Shown: positions 16,370-25,330 of the stretch, one piece after another
How positions within the stretch are numbered: the stretch's first letter is position 1
How the letters are laid out: each line of letters opens with the position of its first letter
IMG/VR virus record: IMGVR_UViG_3300009174_000247
Coordinates: 1 to 50,574 of that record
Origin: a virus
DNA: 50,574 nucleotides
Strand: one strand, 5' to 3'
The notes under the pieces: generated by a model
Seen by the model: the letters and a program-made list of their open reading frames with translations, nothing else
Database searches by the model: none
What the model was told of the DNA's origin: nothing
Made by a program: the position numbers and the translations under genes

Positions 16370-16749
16370 CAGCACCCTCCAACAACGTCAAAAAAGCCAA
16401 CCGATGGACCTGCAGATATTGGCAGAACACCCGTGCAACCAGCAGTATCCAGAGACAGCAGTGAATTGCGCAACCAGGTAACTGAATCCTCACCGTACTC
16501 GAATGACCTGCTTGCTCCTGACGGTGCGCTTTGAGATTTAATCTTCCTGGCACCGGATGAGGCAGACATTAGCGCAGCCGCATACATCATGATTAGTGTC
16601 TGCGTGCAGTCGTCATAGCCTGCCCCATCCAAGCAATCGATAATTGAGTTAACGCGGCAAAGGATTGGTGACAGCAAGGCGGATGGGATGGTATAGCCCA
16701 GCTCAGCGAGAAAGGCTTGAATATCTTCTGGCGTTAGCGGGGCTGCCAT
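16369..16749 (-). CDS. Head-tail connector/adaptor protein (DUF7370-like)
   Basis: 126 residues, helical N-terminus (LTPEDIQAFLAELG) typical of small head-tail adaptors that bind the portal. An interior Cys/Asp-rich stretch (DCLDGAGYDDC) and a C-terminus VGGC add several cysteines. It is located downstream of the capsid genes and before the neck genes. I recall this type as DUF7370. Adaptor role inferred from position and length. Confidence 0.7.
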   Translation of the reverse strand: MAAPLTPEDIQAFLAELGYTIPSALLSPILCRVNSIIDCLDGAGYDDCTQTLIMMYAAALMSASSGARKIKSQSAPSGASRSFEYGEDSVTWLRNSLLSLDTAGCTGVLPISAGPSVGFFDVVGGC

Positions 16750-16751
16750 CG

Positions 16752-17120
16752 TTACTTATCCTTCTTGATTGCTGCCGCTAGCGCCGCCTCTGCGTCATCA
16801 GCACGTTTTTTCTCTGCAGCCAGTGCTTCGGCATGTTGGGTCTCAACTGTAGCTGCTGCATCGGTCAGGGCTTGTACCTGAGTCAGTGCTTCAGCCAATT
16901 GAGATTGCAGAACAGAAGTGTCGGCAGGTACTGGAGCGGAAGGCGTTGCCACCTCAAACGTAAGCTTCTCGCCTTTTTTCTCGGTAGACTTCTCAGCCTT
17001 TCCGCTGGAGATCCACTTTTCAGCAACCGCGTCATCAACATCATACGACTGACCAACCTCCAGTTTCTGGAAGTTGGCACCGGCAAAAAGGTTTGCTACT
17101 AAAACTTTTACGAGTGCCAT
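16752..17120 (-). CDS. Small coiled-coil protein downstream of capsid gene
   Basis: 122 residues. The first 45 contain a compact fold (VKVLVANLFAG, then AVAEKWISSGKAE) seen in short phage proteins that follow capsid genes; residues 70-122 are an Ala/Gln/Glu-rich coiled coil ending in KKDK. It is likely a capsid accessory or connector-associated protein; I cannot name its role. Two bases separate it from the connector gene. Confidence 0.65.
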   Translation of the reverse strand: MALVKVLVANLFAGANFQKLEVGQSYDVDDAVAEKWISSGKAEKSTEKKGEKLTFEVATPSAPVPADTSVLQSQLAEALTQVQALTDAAATVETQHAEALAAEKKRADDAEAALAAAIKKDK

Positions 17121-17129
17121 GTTTTTTCC

Positions 17130-18194
17130 TTAGCTGGATGCGTGAATTACAGAGAAGTGACCGTTGATGTCTTGCTTAACCATCAAGCCAGCAGCACCCC
17201 ATGTACGCCACACGTAGTCAGAGTTGTAGAACTGGCGAGGATCGGCAACAGTACCGAAAGCCTGCCCAACGATTGGAGCAATGACACCGGCCTGTAGAGG
17301 AACAATCACGATTTCGTTGCCGGTCAGCTCGGCATCTTCTTTAATGGCTTCAATGCCCGACAGTTTCGAGATTTCTTCCAGCACGGTGCGCAGAGAGTTC
17401 ACGTCGAAGTACTGCTCCCAGTTGGACATGATTTCGCTGGAGACATACCACGTCTGCTTACCATATTGCAGGTTTTGCAGCTTCAGAACGTCACGCAGAG
17501 CAATAGCTGCCGCACGCATTGCTTTCGGGTCAGTACTGGTCGCGAAGTTCACTGTCAGAGTAACCTGGGCAACTCGCTCATCATGACGCAGGCCTTTCCA
17601 AGTCTTGTCATCGAATTTGATGTAATTGCCTGCCGCATCGCGGAAACCTTCCCAGATGTAGTCCACATACTGGCGACGAACATCATCAACGGAACCGGCC
17701 TGAGCATCAGCCAATGAAGCCAGTGCAGATCCTTTGTTGAACACCGGATCACGCCAGTTAAATTTAAAGCCACTGTCGTGGATCGGAACCATCGTACCGT
17801 CGAAGGTGTAGGATTTAGCATCCAGCGCCGCACCAATCTGACCTGACATGGACGTATGTGCCCAACCGCGACCGCCAGTGCGAGCGTATTCATACACTGA
17901 CTCTTCCAGGCGAACGGAGCGTGACAGTGGCATCAGGTCGTTCAGCAGCGTGAACTCAGTGTTTGGCTCAAATTCTTTCAGAACCGTCTGATCGTACGCC
18001 TTATACAAACGACGAATGTCATCGACCGCGTTAACTGCGTCCAATTTACCGAATTCACCCATGGTTGCTCTAGCCAAAAGATCTGCCACAGCTTGAGCGC
18101 TGGAGTTACGCGCGGCATCCAACTCTCGGAATTGAGCCGTGTTGGCCTCAAGGTTTCCGGACTCAGTCGCCTTCTTAGTGGAAAATGCAAACAT
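17130..18194 (-). CDS. Major capsid protein
   Basis: 354 residues from the ATG at 18194, chosen because AGGAG lies six bases upstream; an in-frame extension exists but lacks a ribosome site. The sequence has the character of HK97-fold capsid proteins (a helical N-arm, an extended E-loop-like Gly/Ser region near 95-115, and a spine helix) and sits after the decoration protein and protease/scaffold genes. It forms the icosahedral shell around the DNA. The exact family name (possibly DUF6260) is uncertain. Confidence 0.85.
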   Translation of the reverse strand: MFAFSTKKATESGNLEANTAQFRELDAARNSSAQAVADLLARATMGEFGKLDAVNAVDDIRRLYKAYDQTVLKEFEPNTEFTLLNDLMPLSRSVRLEESVYEYARTGGRGWAHTSMSGQIGAALDAKSYTFDGTMVPIHDSGFKFNWRDPVFNKGSALASLADAQAGSVDDVRRQYVDYIWEGFRDAAGNYIKFDDKTWKGLRHDERVAQVTLTVNFATSTDPKAMRAAAIALRDVLKLQNLQYGKQTWYVSSEIMSNWEQYFDVNSLRTVLEEISKLSGIEAIKEDAELTGNEIVIVPLQAGVIAPIVGQAFGTVADPRQFYNSDYVWRTWGAAGLMVKQDINGHFSVIHASS

Positions 18195-18204
18195 TCGGTG
18201 CTCC

Positions 18205-18645
18205 TTACTTGATGACAACGCGCAGGAGTTGGCCTGCTGTCGAAATGGTGTATGAACGGTCTTCTTCTACGTAGCAGCGGACCGATTCATCAGTGCCGAC
18301 GGCTTTAACACGACCATTGGCGATCGAAAGTGGCTGCCCTTTGGTGTAAGTGCCTGCTGCTGCTGGAACGTTGAAGAAAACTCCAGGTGTTGGGTGGAAA
18401 GCAACAACCCAGTCACCAGCCTTGATGACGTCATCTACGGTTTTGCAGCGCAAATAGTCATAGTTGGCTACGTAGAGGATTGCGGCTTCATTGCCATCTA
18501 CGGACGCGGTGAATTTCTTCGTGGTGTTATCAAAGAATCCAATCGTGCCAGGAGGGGTGTCAGCGGCTGCAGAACCTTCTCGATGAAGCTGTGGATTTGC
18601 GAAGATACCGCCCGCGTGAATTACGTGTTTCCCATCTTTAGCCAT
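18205..18645 (-). CDS. Probable capsid decoration/stabilising protein
   Basis: 146 residues, beta-rich with many Gly, Ala and Val, no membrane segment. The place between the protease/scaffold gene and the major capsid gene is where lambda D-like decoration proteins are encoded, and the GIFANPQLHREG start and a TYTKGQPLSIANG loop fit a small trimer-forming fold. Ten bases separate it from the capsid start. Function by gene order. Confidence 0.7.
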   Translation of the reverse strand: MAKDGKHVIHAGGIFANPQLHREGSAAADTPPGTIGFFDNTTKKFTASVDGNEAAILYVANYDYLRCKTVDDVIKAGDWVVAFHPTPGVFFNVPAAAGTYTKGQPLSIANGRVKAVGTDESVRCYVEEDRSYTISTAGQLLRVVIK

Positions 18646-18648
18646 TAT

Positions 18649-20046
18649 TTACTCCGGCATTTCGCTGAAAGTTTCATTGGAATTAACCTGACGGAAGGAG
18701 CCGTTCAGACCGGTAGAGGTTGAGCATTTAGCAAACAGCTCGTTCAGTGCCTCGCCATCAAGTGCGTTAACAGCCGTATCGGTCATGCCGAACTTGGCTT
18801 TCACTGCAGAACGCTTTTCGCCCTTCTCTTTGTCAGAGTTGGCGGTCAGTCCGGTTTCGATGGCGCTCAGTTTTTCTGCAAATGGTGTAAACCAGGCAGG
18901 TGCTTGCTCGCTGTTGTTCGCTTTGTCTTTTTCTGCTTTGTCGTCAGCCTCTTTCTGTAATCGAGCCGCTTTCTCTTCCGGCGTCTCAGTTTTTGCGGCC
19001 GCTTCCTCTGCATTCATTTGGTTGAAGGCATCGAAAAGCTCTGCGTCGGTCTTGCCTTCAGTCGGCTTACCTTTCGCTTTCAGTGCGTTAACAATCATGT
19101 CTTTCATCGGGTTATTAGCTCCGTTGGTTTTAATTTCGTACTCAGTTGGTTTGCGCACGACTTCTACAGGTTCGCCGACGAATTCAGCGGTGCCGTCATC
19201 GTCGATGAGGTACTTCTGTTGGTATGTTTTGCCCTCTTCGCTATAGATAAACTTGTCTGGCCACACCGAGTCAGGCCATGCATAACAGTCATCAGGCTTG
19301 CCTTCGCGAAGCTTCTGACTCAATGCTCGCTGGATATCGTCGAAGGAGAAGTTTGAGGCGTTAGTGAAGAAAAATTTGGTTTTGTTGATCAGGCCTTCTT
19401 TCGTGCAATCTGCACCGTCGGCAAGGTTTACTGTTTCGATTTGAAGTTGATCGCCTGCTGCGTTTACGAAGATGCCCACACCATCATTCGGGGTGGCTGC
19501 ACCGGGCTCATCAAGAAGAATAGCGATGTGGTCGAACTGCATGTTGCTAGCAATCCACGTGTATTTCTTGCCGCGCGACTCACCTTTGCTAGCCTGTTTG
19601 TTTAGTAGCAGCCCGGTTGAAATATGGATAGGCTCTACCTGCTCCTTGTTTACCATCGCATCAAGTCGCTCAAGCAGCTTCGCGCCTTTCGGGTGGGCTT
19701 CTGCATACCGGCGATTAACGGCCATATCCATGACAACCCGACCATCAGCTTTTGTTACGTTCATTGCGAACGCGCCGCCGTGGTAATCATTAACAGCCAC
19801 GGGGTCGTTAGCGCTGACATAATTCCCATCGACTTTAGGATGCCCGAGAGGCATGAGCTTTCGCTCCATTGTCCCGAACCCCTGGTTAATCTCTGCTGCC
19901 GGGTACAACCCGCCGTTCATCACCACGTCATCAACAATCGGCACAACGCCTTTCACGACGATATGCTCGCTACCATTGATGGTTTCGGTTGTAATGTTTG
20001 AGGCGGAGTTGATGACGGTCAGCACGTTGACGCTTTTACGCGACAT
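18649..20046 (-). CDS. Prohead protease-scaffold fusion (DUF2213)
   Basis: 465 residues from the ATG at 20046, preferred because AGAGGA lies upstream; an in-frame extension of ten residues exists. The N-terminal 190 residues match DUF2213: VVKGVVPIVDDVVMNGGLYP, LMPLGHPKVDGNYV and an EPIHISTGLLLN stretch followed by FDHIAILLDEPGA, a phage prohead protease. Residues 300-465 are a charged Glu/Lys/Ala coiled coil, the scaffold part. One polypeptide thus gives the maturation protease and the scaffold. Capsid assembly and cleavage role is well supported by family and order. Confidence 0.84.
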   Translation of the reverse strand: MSRKSVNVLTVINSASNITTETINGSEHIVVKGVVPIVDDVVMNGGLYPAAEINQGFGTMERKLMPLGHPKVDGNYVSANDPVAVNDYHGGAFAMNVTKADGRVVMDMAVNRRYAEAHPKGAKLLERLDAMVNKEQVEPIHISTGLLLNKQASKGESRGKKYTWIASNMQFDHIAILLDEPGAATPNDGVGIFVNAAGDQLQIETVNLADGADCTKEGLINKTKFFFTNASNFSFDDIQRALSQKLREGKPDDCYAWPDSVWPDKFIYSEEGKTYQQKYLIDDDGTAEFVGEPVEVVRKPTEYEIKTNGANNPMKDMIVNALKAKGKPTEGKTDAELFDAFNQMNAEEAAAKTETPEEKAARLQKEADDKAEKDKANNSEQAPAWFTPFAEKLSAIETGLTANSDKEKGEKRSAVKAKFGMTDTAVNALDGEALNELFAKCSTSTGLNGSFRQVNSNETFSEMPE

Positions 20047-20073
20047 GCTGTGTCCTCTTTGGTGGATTTCAGG

Positions 20074-20103
20074 CAATAAAAAAGGCCGCTATTAGGCAGC
20101 CTT
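20074..20103 (-). terminator. Intrinsic terminator between minor head and protease genes
   Basis: Minus-strand stem of eight pairs with one G-U (arms 20082-20089 and 20096-20103, 6-base loop) followed by TTTTATT. The hairpin overlaps the stop codon of the minor head protein gene. Confidence 0.72.
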
Positions 20104-21075
20104 CTGATATTCATCTTGCCACTGCTTTTTCTCTTCAATTAGCCGTGACACCAGTCCTTCGTTGATGACTTTACCGTCATCATCGACCAATACGGGGATG
20201 TTTGCGCAGTAGCAGTTGTAACGGTTGCCATTCTCGGCATAGAACGCCTTAACCTCTTCAGTGGTATACGTCCTTCCGTGCCTTGCAGCATGCCATGCTC
20301 GCGTTGTTGGCTTGAGAGCAGACAGCCACAGCACCTTCGTGTTTAGGCCAAGCCTATCCCGAGCCCAGTCTGTTTCTTGCCACTGCGCTTGCCTCAGTGC
20401 GCCTACTTGCTCTGTTTGAGCGATGACCTTGGCTTGCGTCATGCTTGCATCAAGGCGCTTGCTGACAATTCTTGCCGTTTCTCTCGGGTTTATTCCACGA
20501 CCGATGGCATCTGCAATAACATTGGCAAGGTCTGCCCTGGATTTATCGCTAACACCCTTCCAGTCGCTATAGGCTGATACGTATGCTGCGCCTATCTGGT
20601 TCTGGTATGCAGGGGATGATAGAAGCTGCACAAGCGTAGTTTGAGACTCATATATCGGCGATTGAGCGGATAGGTTGGTGTAGGCGTTTAACGTGCCTCG
20701 TTGATATTCCTCAGCGATGTACGTAAGCGCCCATATGTCCTGGCCAATACCTTCAAGCAGGTAGTCATCTAAAATCACCTGCACGCGTTCGAGCAAGTCA
20801 GCCAGCTGTTGCGCTGTCATGTCATAGATGAACGCCCCGGCATTGACCTGATAAATCGTCCCACCGTGCATGGCATGAGTCGCCTGTGCATTGCTTGCGC
20901 TCTCTCGCCCTACTAGCCGCTGATCGAATAGCACCCTAAGAGCATTTTTGATGCCAAGGTATCGAGATTCGATATCCCTGAACATCTTGTTGACTGCTCG
21001 ATAGGACTGCGTCGGGTCTGCTTTATTGCGCGGTACTATTGGCGTCCCGATTCGGGGTTTCGCTGTCGTTATCAT
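20092..21075 (-). CDS. Minor head protein (Mu F/SPP1 gp7-like)
   Basis: 327 residues. The C-terminal segment TRAWHAARHGRTY, then a GNRYNCYC motif with paired cysteines, is the signature of the SPP1 gp7/Mu gpF minor head proteins, which bind the portal and enter the capsid. The N-terminal two thirds are helical. It overlaps the portal gene by 53 bases, a common arrangement of this pair. Confidence 0.85.
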   Translation of the reverse strand: MITTAKPRIGTPIVPRNKADPTQSYRAVNKMFRDIESRYLGIKNALRVLFDQRLVGRESASNAQATHAMHGGTIYQVNAGAFIYDMTAQQLADLLERVQVILDDYLLEGIGQDIWALTYIAEEYQRGTLNAYTNLSAQSPIYESQTTLVQLLSSPAYQNQIGAAYVSAYSDWKGVSDKSRADLANVIADAIGRGINPRETARIVSKRLDASMTQAKVIAQTEQVGALRQAQWQETDWARDRLGLNTKVLWLSALKPTTRAWHAARHGRTYTTEEVKAFYAENGNRYNCYCANIPVLVDDDGKVINEGLVSRLIEEKKQWQDEYQKAA

Positions 21076-22483
21076 CTGTCAGCGGGTCCTTATCGGTGAG
21101 TTTCTCATCTGGGTTAGGCTTGGCTGGCTCCTTGATTGGCTCAAGCTCACCGGCTGCCCTGACCTCGTTAATTTCGACTGCTGATGATCCATACGCCTGT
21201 TGGGTTTTGTACGCCACGTCGGCCATCTTGCCCATATTGTCGAGTTTTTCGCTGTCACCTGGTGCAAGCAAATCTGACCAATCGACAGTGATTTCCCCGT
21301 TAGTCGGTTGAGGGATAACGCCGATATCACACCAACGTTCAATGACGGTCGTGATGATCCACGACATAAAGCTTCCGCGACGCTCGTTGCAAGTGGCCGC
21401 CCAGGCTTTCTTATCCTCGGTAGATGCCAAGTTGCCTGTTTGCTTTCCAAATAGGATATTGAACGGACAGCGGATGGTCGATGCGTAACTATTTGCTGAT
21501 ACCGTCCAGGTCGGTGTTGGGTCAGCTGCAGCCACTGATAGAACCGATGTCGTTCCTGATTGCGTTACCAGGGCTGAATCAGTACCTCGGTTAAGCTTGC
21601 TTATCTTGTCATTCATCGCTTCGCCGAGGTCTTTGTAGCCAGCCTTGGTCGCTTGATCGGCAATGAATTCCATATCGGTTTTATCGTCAAACTGAATGCC
21701 TAACTGACGGCTGGCGTTCTTCAGGAAGCCCTCGGCGCTACCACCTTTAGCCTTTTCAATGTCAAGCAGGTCATTATAACCAGCCTCATTTAGCGGAATA
21801 CCCGACAACATATTTTCGTCTTCTGAGCCTTCCGCCAGAATGATCACTCTACTCGGGTGAACAGTGACGCTACGGACATTGCCATAAGTGCCATCATCGC
21901 CAACTGGCTGCTCATTGAACGTGTAGTTGATTGGCTGCCCATAAGTATCCGACAGAGTATCAATGTCGTAGTTACCTGGCTTAATCTGCGATTCCCACGC
22001 GGGGATAAGCTTCACAAGCGCAGCCTCGCCAAGCTTAGCTACGAGGGCGGTATCTACCGGATCGGACCATGCCCGATTGTCTTTTATCTGCAGGATGATT
22101 GCCGAGTAATGCCCAACCATGTTGCGCCGGTCAGCATCTTTGATTTTCGCCCAGTGCTTCTTCAGTAACTTGGTAACTTTTTTTTCCCAGTCGGTTTCTT
22201 TCTTGGATTTATCCGCCACTGGGCCATCAATAATCACCGGCTTATCTACCCAGCAGGAATCCAACGTCTTATGGATACCAGCATATGCCGCAGAGTTACG
22301 CCGGTAAGCACGATAAAGCATGTCAAAGCTTACGATGTCCGGGTACCCGAATTCATCCCAAAGTTTGGTTCGCTTAGTGTTCCCGTTGAATTGTCCAGCA
22401 TACAAAGCTCGCTGGCGTCCCGCCGACATTGTTTCAGCGAGGGTATTTACGAGGAACTGAATCTCGTCTTTTTGTTCACTCAC
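21023..22483 (-). CDS. Portal protein (DUF1073 family)
   Basis: 486 residues from a GTG at 22483, with AGGAG eight bases upstream. WDEFGYPDIVSFDMLYRAYRR at the start, VSANSYASTIRCPFNILFGKQTGNL near the centre and the acidic tail after residue 440 match the DUF1073 phage portal family. The portal ring forms the DNA entry vertex, binds the terminase during packaging and the connector afterwards. Some databases give this family an anti-CBASS (Acb1) name, but I see no paired HxT/S phosphodiesterase motif here, so only the portal role is supported. Confidence 0.85.
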   Translation of the reverse strand: MSEQKDEIQFLVNTLAETMSAGRQRALYAGQFNGNTKRTKLWDEFGYPDIVSFDMLYRAYRRNSAAYAGIHKTLDSCWVDKPVIIDGPVADKSKKETDWEKKVTKLLKKHWAKIKDADRRNMVGHYSAIILQIKDNRAWSDPVDTALVAKLGEAALVKLIPAWESQIKPGNYDIDTLSDTYGQPINYTFNEQPVGDDGTYGNVRSVTVHPSRVIILAEGSEDENMLSGIPLNEAGYNDLLDIEKAKGGSAEGFLKNASRQLGIQFDDKTDMEFIADQATKAGYKDLGEAMNDKISKLNRGTDSALVTQSGTTSVLSVAAADPTPTWTVSANSYASTIRCPFNILFGKQTGNLASTEDKKAWAATCNERRGSFMSWIITTVIERWCDIGVIPQPTNGEITVDWSDLLAPGDSEKLDNMGKMADVAYKTQQAYGSSAVEINEVRAAGELEPIKEPAKPNPDEKLTDKDPLTDDNDSETPNRDANSTAQ

Positions 22484-22494
22484 TGAGTGGCTCC

Positions 22495-23967
22495 TTAGAA
22501 GAATACAGCGCCGACTTGTTTATGGTTATTCTTGGCTACAGCAAAGTAGCGGAACCCATCAGAGCCGTGAGATGTGTGATCGTGAAGTGGTTTGTCTTTC
22601 CAGCATCCGCGCTTGTCGTCCCATTCCTTACGGTACCCTTCCAGATGAGTGATACCTTCTGCACATTTCTCATCGTCAAAAACGCATTTCGGGAGGATTT
22701 CACGGACGGACTCAATACCGGTATCAACGCCAGTTTTCGGAACAACTTTGAATGTCATGGAATAAACCTGACCATCGATTTCGTAACCTTCTCGCGCCAG
22801 CTCCTTTCGGGATTTAGCATCAGAACCGAACTCCCGGTTTTCGATGTCATGCGGGCCCCAGTGGTCGCCGTACTCATAGCCGCGATCTTTCAGCACTTTC
22901 ATGTAATGCCGAAGGCCTTCGCCAGAGTTTTCGTAATAGTCGATGATGTGGAACTCTTCACCAACCTCACGCACGAACCAGATGGCCGTTGAGTCTCCCA
23001 CCCCGATATCCCAGAACGTGTGTACCGGCAGGTGTGAATTATCAGGCAGCGGCCCAATGCGCTTGTTGGTATACAGCCAGCGGAACTGCTTAGCGTAATA
23101 TGCACCTTCGACAGACTGCTGGAATGCCTCGGCCGGTATCGTCGGATATTCCCGCTTCATGTCGTCGCCGAGAGTCTTCTCTTTGGCGTAGTACCAGGCT
23201 TTCTGGCGATCGTTAAGGTTAACGCCGTGTTTGGCTTCCATCTCATCAAAATAATCAGCCAGGCGTTGCTGGAGCGGCTCTACCGGGTCGATTGCATAAT
23301 GCGGATTCTTCCACCAAGAGAAGAAGAAAAACTTCCAGTCGAGCGCCGATAGTTTCTTGCCCTGCAACTGAGCTTTCTCTGCCATCTGACAATAATCGAA
23401 GAAGTACCCAGATCGCCCCTCGGCTGTGCTTTCGATAGTAGCAAAGCATCCTGTTGATACCGCCTCAAACGCGCCGGTAACAATCTCACGCGCCTTGTCT
23501 GGATACTTGGCGCATATCTTGCCGAATTCAGAAACGTGCAGGTAACGCAGTGTGCCGCCACGGAATGAGGTACTGACGTATAGCGAGCCGCCCTTCTTGA
23601 ATACCAGCTCCCCGGCAGAGTCATTGCTCGATGGGTTGGCGGCTTTGATTTCATCAGGAAGATTGTCGTAGGCGTATTTCACCTTTTCGCGGAACAGGCG
23701 CTTGGCGTCGTTAAGCGTATGGGCTATCAGGGCGCACTTTGCAGACTCGAATAGCGCCGCGTCAAGTTGAATGATGCAAACCTCAGTCGTGAAGCCGAGT
23801 TGGCGAGCCTTAAGGATAATGTTTCGGGTGTGGATGCCTTCAAAGTATTCTCGCTGTTCAGGCGTCATCCTGAAGCGTATCGGCTTGCCTTCTTTGTCGG
23901 TAATCCAGTAAAGGTTATTCAGCCGCCAGTCTTTATCGGCTAACAGCTTTAGATGCTCAGGCTTCAT
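22495..23967 (-). CDS. terL: Terminase large subunit
   Basis: 490 residues from the ATG at 23967, which overlaps the stop of the small subunit. ATPase: KARQLGFT (53-60) is the deviant Walker A and LHVSEF (143-148) the Walker B with catalytic Glu. Nuclease: Asp320 in FWDIGVGDS begins the RNase H-like site, with a second acidic cluster DHTSHGSDGFRYF near the C-terminus. It pumps DNA into the prohead and cuts it. Packaging type (cos or headful) cannot be read from the sequence. Confidence 0.92.
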   Translation of the reverse strand: MKPEHLKLLADKDWRLNNLYWITDKEGKPIRFRMTPEQREYFEGIHTRNIILKARQLGFTTEVCIIQLDAALFESAKCALIAHTLNDAKRLFREKVKYAYDNLPDEIKAANPSSNDSAGELVFKKGGSLYVSTSFRGGTLRYLHVSEFGKICAKYPDKAREIVTGAFEAVSTGCFATIESTAEGRSGYFFDYCQMAEKAQLQGKKLSALDWKFFFFSWWKNPHYAIDPVEPLQQRLADYFDEMEAKHGVNLNDRQKAWYYAKEKTLGDDMKREYPTIPAEAFQQSVEGAYYAKQFRWLYTNKRIGPLPDNSHLPVHTFWDIGVGDSTAIWFVREVGEEFHIIDYYENSGEGLRHYMKVLKDRGYEYGDHWGPHDIENREFGSDAKSRKELAREGYEIDGQVYSMTFKVVPKTGVDTGIESVREILPKCVFDDEKCAEGITHLEGYRKEWDDKRGCWKDKPLHDHTSHGSDGFRYFAVAKNNHKQVGAVFF

Positions 23968-24569
23968 CACGCCCCCTGAGACAGTGAGTCCATCAGGTCG
24001 GAAAGTTTCTTAACAGAGTTGTCGCCTTCAGGGCCATCAATATCGTAGGCCTGCCGCTCAAGGCCGATGAGGTTTTTCAGAGCGTCGCTTAGTGCTTTCA
24101 CTGACTTCACGCGCTCAGGCATGCTGATGATCGACTGATACACCTCATTAAGGCGGTCACGGCCATTCTCATCAGGATCAAGCATCATCTCTCCCAGCTT
24201 ACGGAGTGATTCGACATCTGCACATTCAGCCCCAAGCTCATCAAACAGAGAGTTGGTAATTTCTCGTGCCCGGCGAATGTCGCCTCTGTGCTCCATCCTG
24301 ACGCTAGCTATAACCTCAGCAGTAGCTTCAACAAGTACGCGCTCGCTGAAACTGTTATCTGTGCGTACCTGTTTGCGTACCTGCGCTTTGCGTACCAAAT
24401 CATCCGCACGCTCTTTGACCTTTGCTGCTAAGTCGCGAGACCAATCATCGCGCTTTGCCCGCTTCCGTATTGCCCCCTCACTGATGCTGTGTTGAGAAGC
24501 AATTTCACGCAGAGACATCAAGCCAGCTCGGTATGCCGACTCGATGGCCTCCCAATCTGGTTTGGTCAT
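23967..24569 (-). CDS. terS: Terminase small subunit
   Basis: 200 residues from the ATG at 24569, because AAGGA lies seven bases upstream of it rather than of the earlier in-frame ATG. Residues 5-45 form a helix-turn-helix (IESAYRAGLMSLREIASQHSISEGAIRKRAKRDDW), the DNA-recognition part of this protein; the rest is helical and probably forms the ring. It recognises the packaging site and recruits the large subunit encoded next, overlapping by one base. Confidence 0.85.
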   Translation of the reverse strand: MTKPDWEAIESAYRAGLMSLREIASQHSISEGAIRKRAKRDDWSRDLAAKVKERADDLVRKAQVRKQVRTDNSFSERVLVEATAEVIASVRMEHRGDIRRAREITNSLFDELGAECADVESLRKLGEMMLDPDENGRDRLNEVYQSIISMPERVKSVKALSDALKNLIGLERQAYDIDGPEGDNSVKKLSDLMDSLSQGA

Positions 24570-24579
24570 TGCCATTTCC

Positions 24580-24774
24580 TTAATGAATTATCTGAGCAAG
24601 GTCTGCCAGAGCATAAAATGCTTCGTTACCTACGTTTCCGCCGATGTAGACTTCTCCACACTCCAGCCATACGTCAGTAACGTGAATTTTGATATCTGCG
24701 GAAGCAATCCACATGTCGCGTCCTATCAGTGGATGAGTTTCGAAATATCTGACTCCTTCGTCATATTCATCCAT
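24580..24774 (-). CDS. Hypothetical acidic protein upstream of terminase
   Basis: 64 residues from the ATG at 24774 (AGAGGTG six bases upstream). Acidic N-terminus MDEYDEGVRYFETHP, then short strands and a GGNVGNEAFYALADLA helix. No family recognised. It is ten bases from the terminase small subunit and probably co-translated. A longer in-frame extension to 24864 is open but has no convincing ribosome site. Confidence 0.68.
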   Translation of the reverse strand: MDEYDEGVRYFETHPLIGRDMWIASADIKIHVTDVWLECGEVYIGGNVGNEAFYALADLAQIIH

Positions 24775-25114
24775 AGGCACCTCTTTAGTTGGTTTCGCAG
24801 CGTTGCCACGCTTATCAGAGTTGCTAGGCCACTTGCGGCTTACCCGCCAGCAAGACGTGATCACCTCCTGCAGGGTTACACAGTCTTATTCCTTGTCGGG
24901 GGAATTCATACATTGAGTAGGGAGATGACAGGCGCTGTCACGGCAAGACACGATATTTCACGATGCGCCACTCATGGTGGTTGCCGCCGTCCCGACTAGC
25001 TCCCTTGTCAATGCATGCTCCGTTTCGTGGAGCTGACGGCCAGGTAGCTTAGCTCTGGCACCGATGCGGGATTTACTAAGGAAACAGTCCCGTTGTTACC
25101 CACTTCTTTTACAC
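24775..25114. other. Gene-free region before terminase; candidate packaging site
   Basis: About 340 bases with no convincing gene on either strand. It holds a perfect 6-bp inverted repeat TGACAG-GCG-CTGTCA (24926-24940) and a tandem CACGAT/TCACGAT repeat near 24949-24963. Non-coding space next to terS is where cos or pac sites usually lie, so a packaging site is possible. I cannot identify a cohesive-end sequence. Confidence 0.4.
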
Positions 25115-25330
25115 TTAACAAGTGGTCTGCTGCTGCAACCAACCTGGTAAGGTGAATTCTTGCTCTGATAATGTGCCAATGCCAGAGCATCCACCTCCAA
25201 CTGGGGGTGTTACTTTCACAAACACAGTCTGAAGATGCTCCTTGATGGATTGCCATTGAGCCTCTGATGGCATTTCTCCATAAAGCTCAATGAACCCTTG
25301 AAGCCAGTATGTGAATTGTTCTGATGTCAT
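25115..25330 (-). CDS. Small conserved phage protein next to lysis genes
   Basis: 71 residues. The opening MTSEQFTYWLQGFIEL is a start I recall from many enterobacterial prophage proteins of unknown function found beside lysis or terminase genes; the C-terminus is Gly/Pro/Gln-rich and less ordered. Its ATG overlaps the Rz1 stop (ATGA), so it is translated with the lysis cassette. Function unknown. Confidence 0.7.
   Translation of the reverse strand: MTSEQFTYWLQGFIELYGEMPSEAQWQSIKEHLQTVFVKVTPPVGGGCSGIGTLSEQEFTLPGWLQQQTTC

Noticed and set aside
21023-22483. Anti-CBASS phosphodiesterase activity of the portal protein
   Set aside because: The family name is sometimes linked to Acb1, but the two HxT/S motifs of that enzyme are not visible. 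Only a portal function is supported.
25008-25256. Minus-strand open frame across the gap near terminase
   Set aside because: It overlaps the conserved small protein at 25115 in another register and contains no recognisable sequence.
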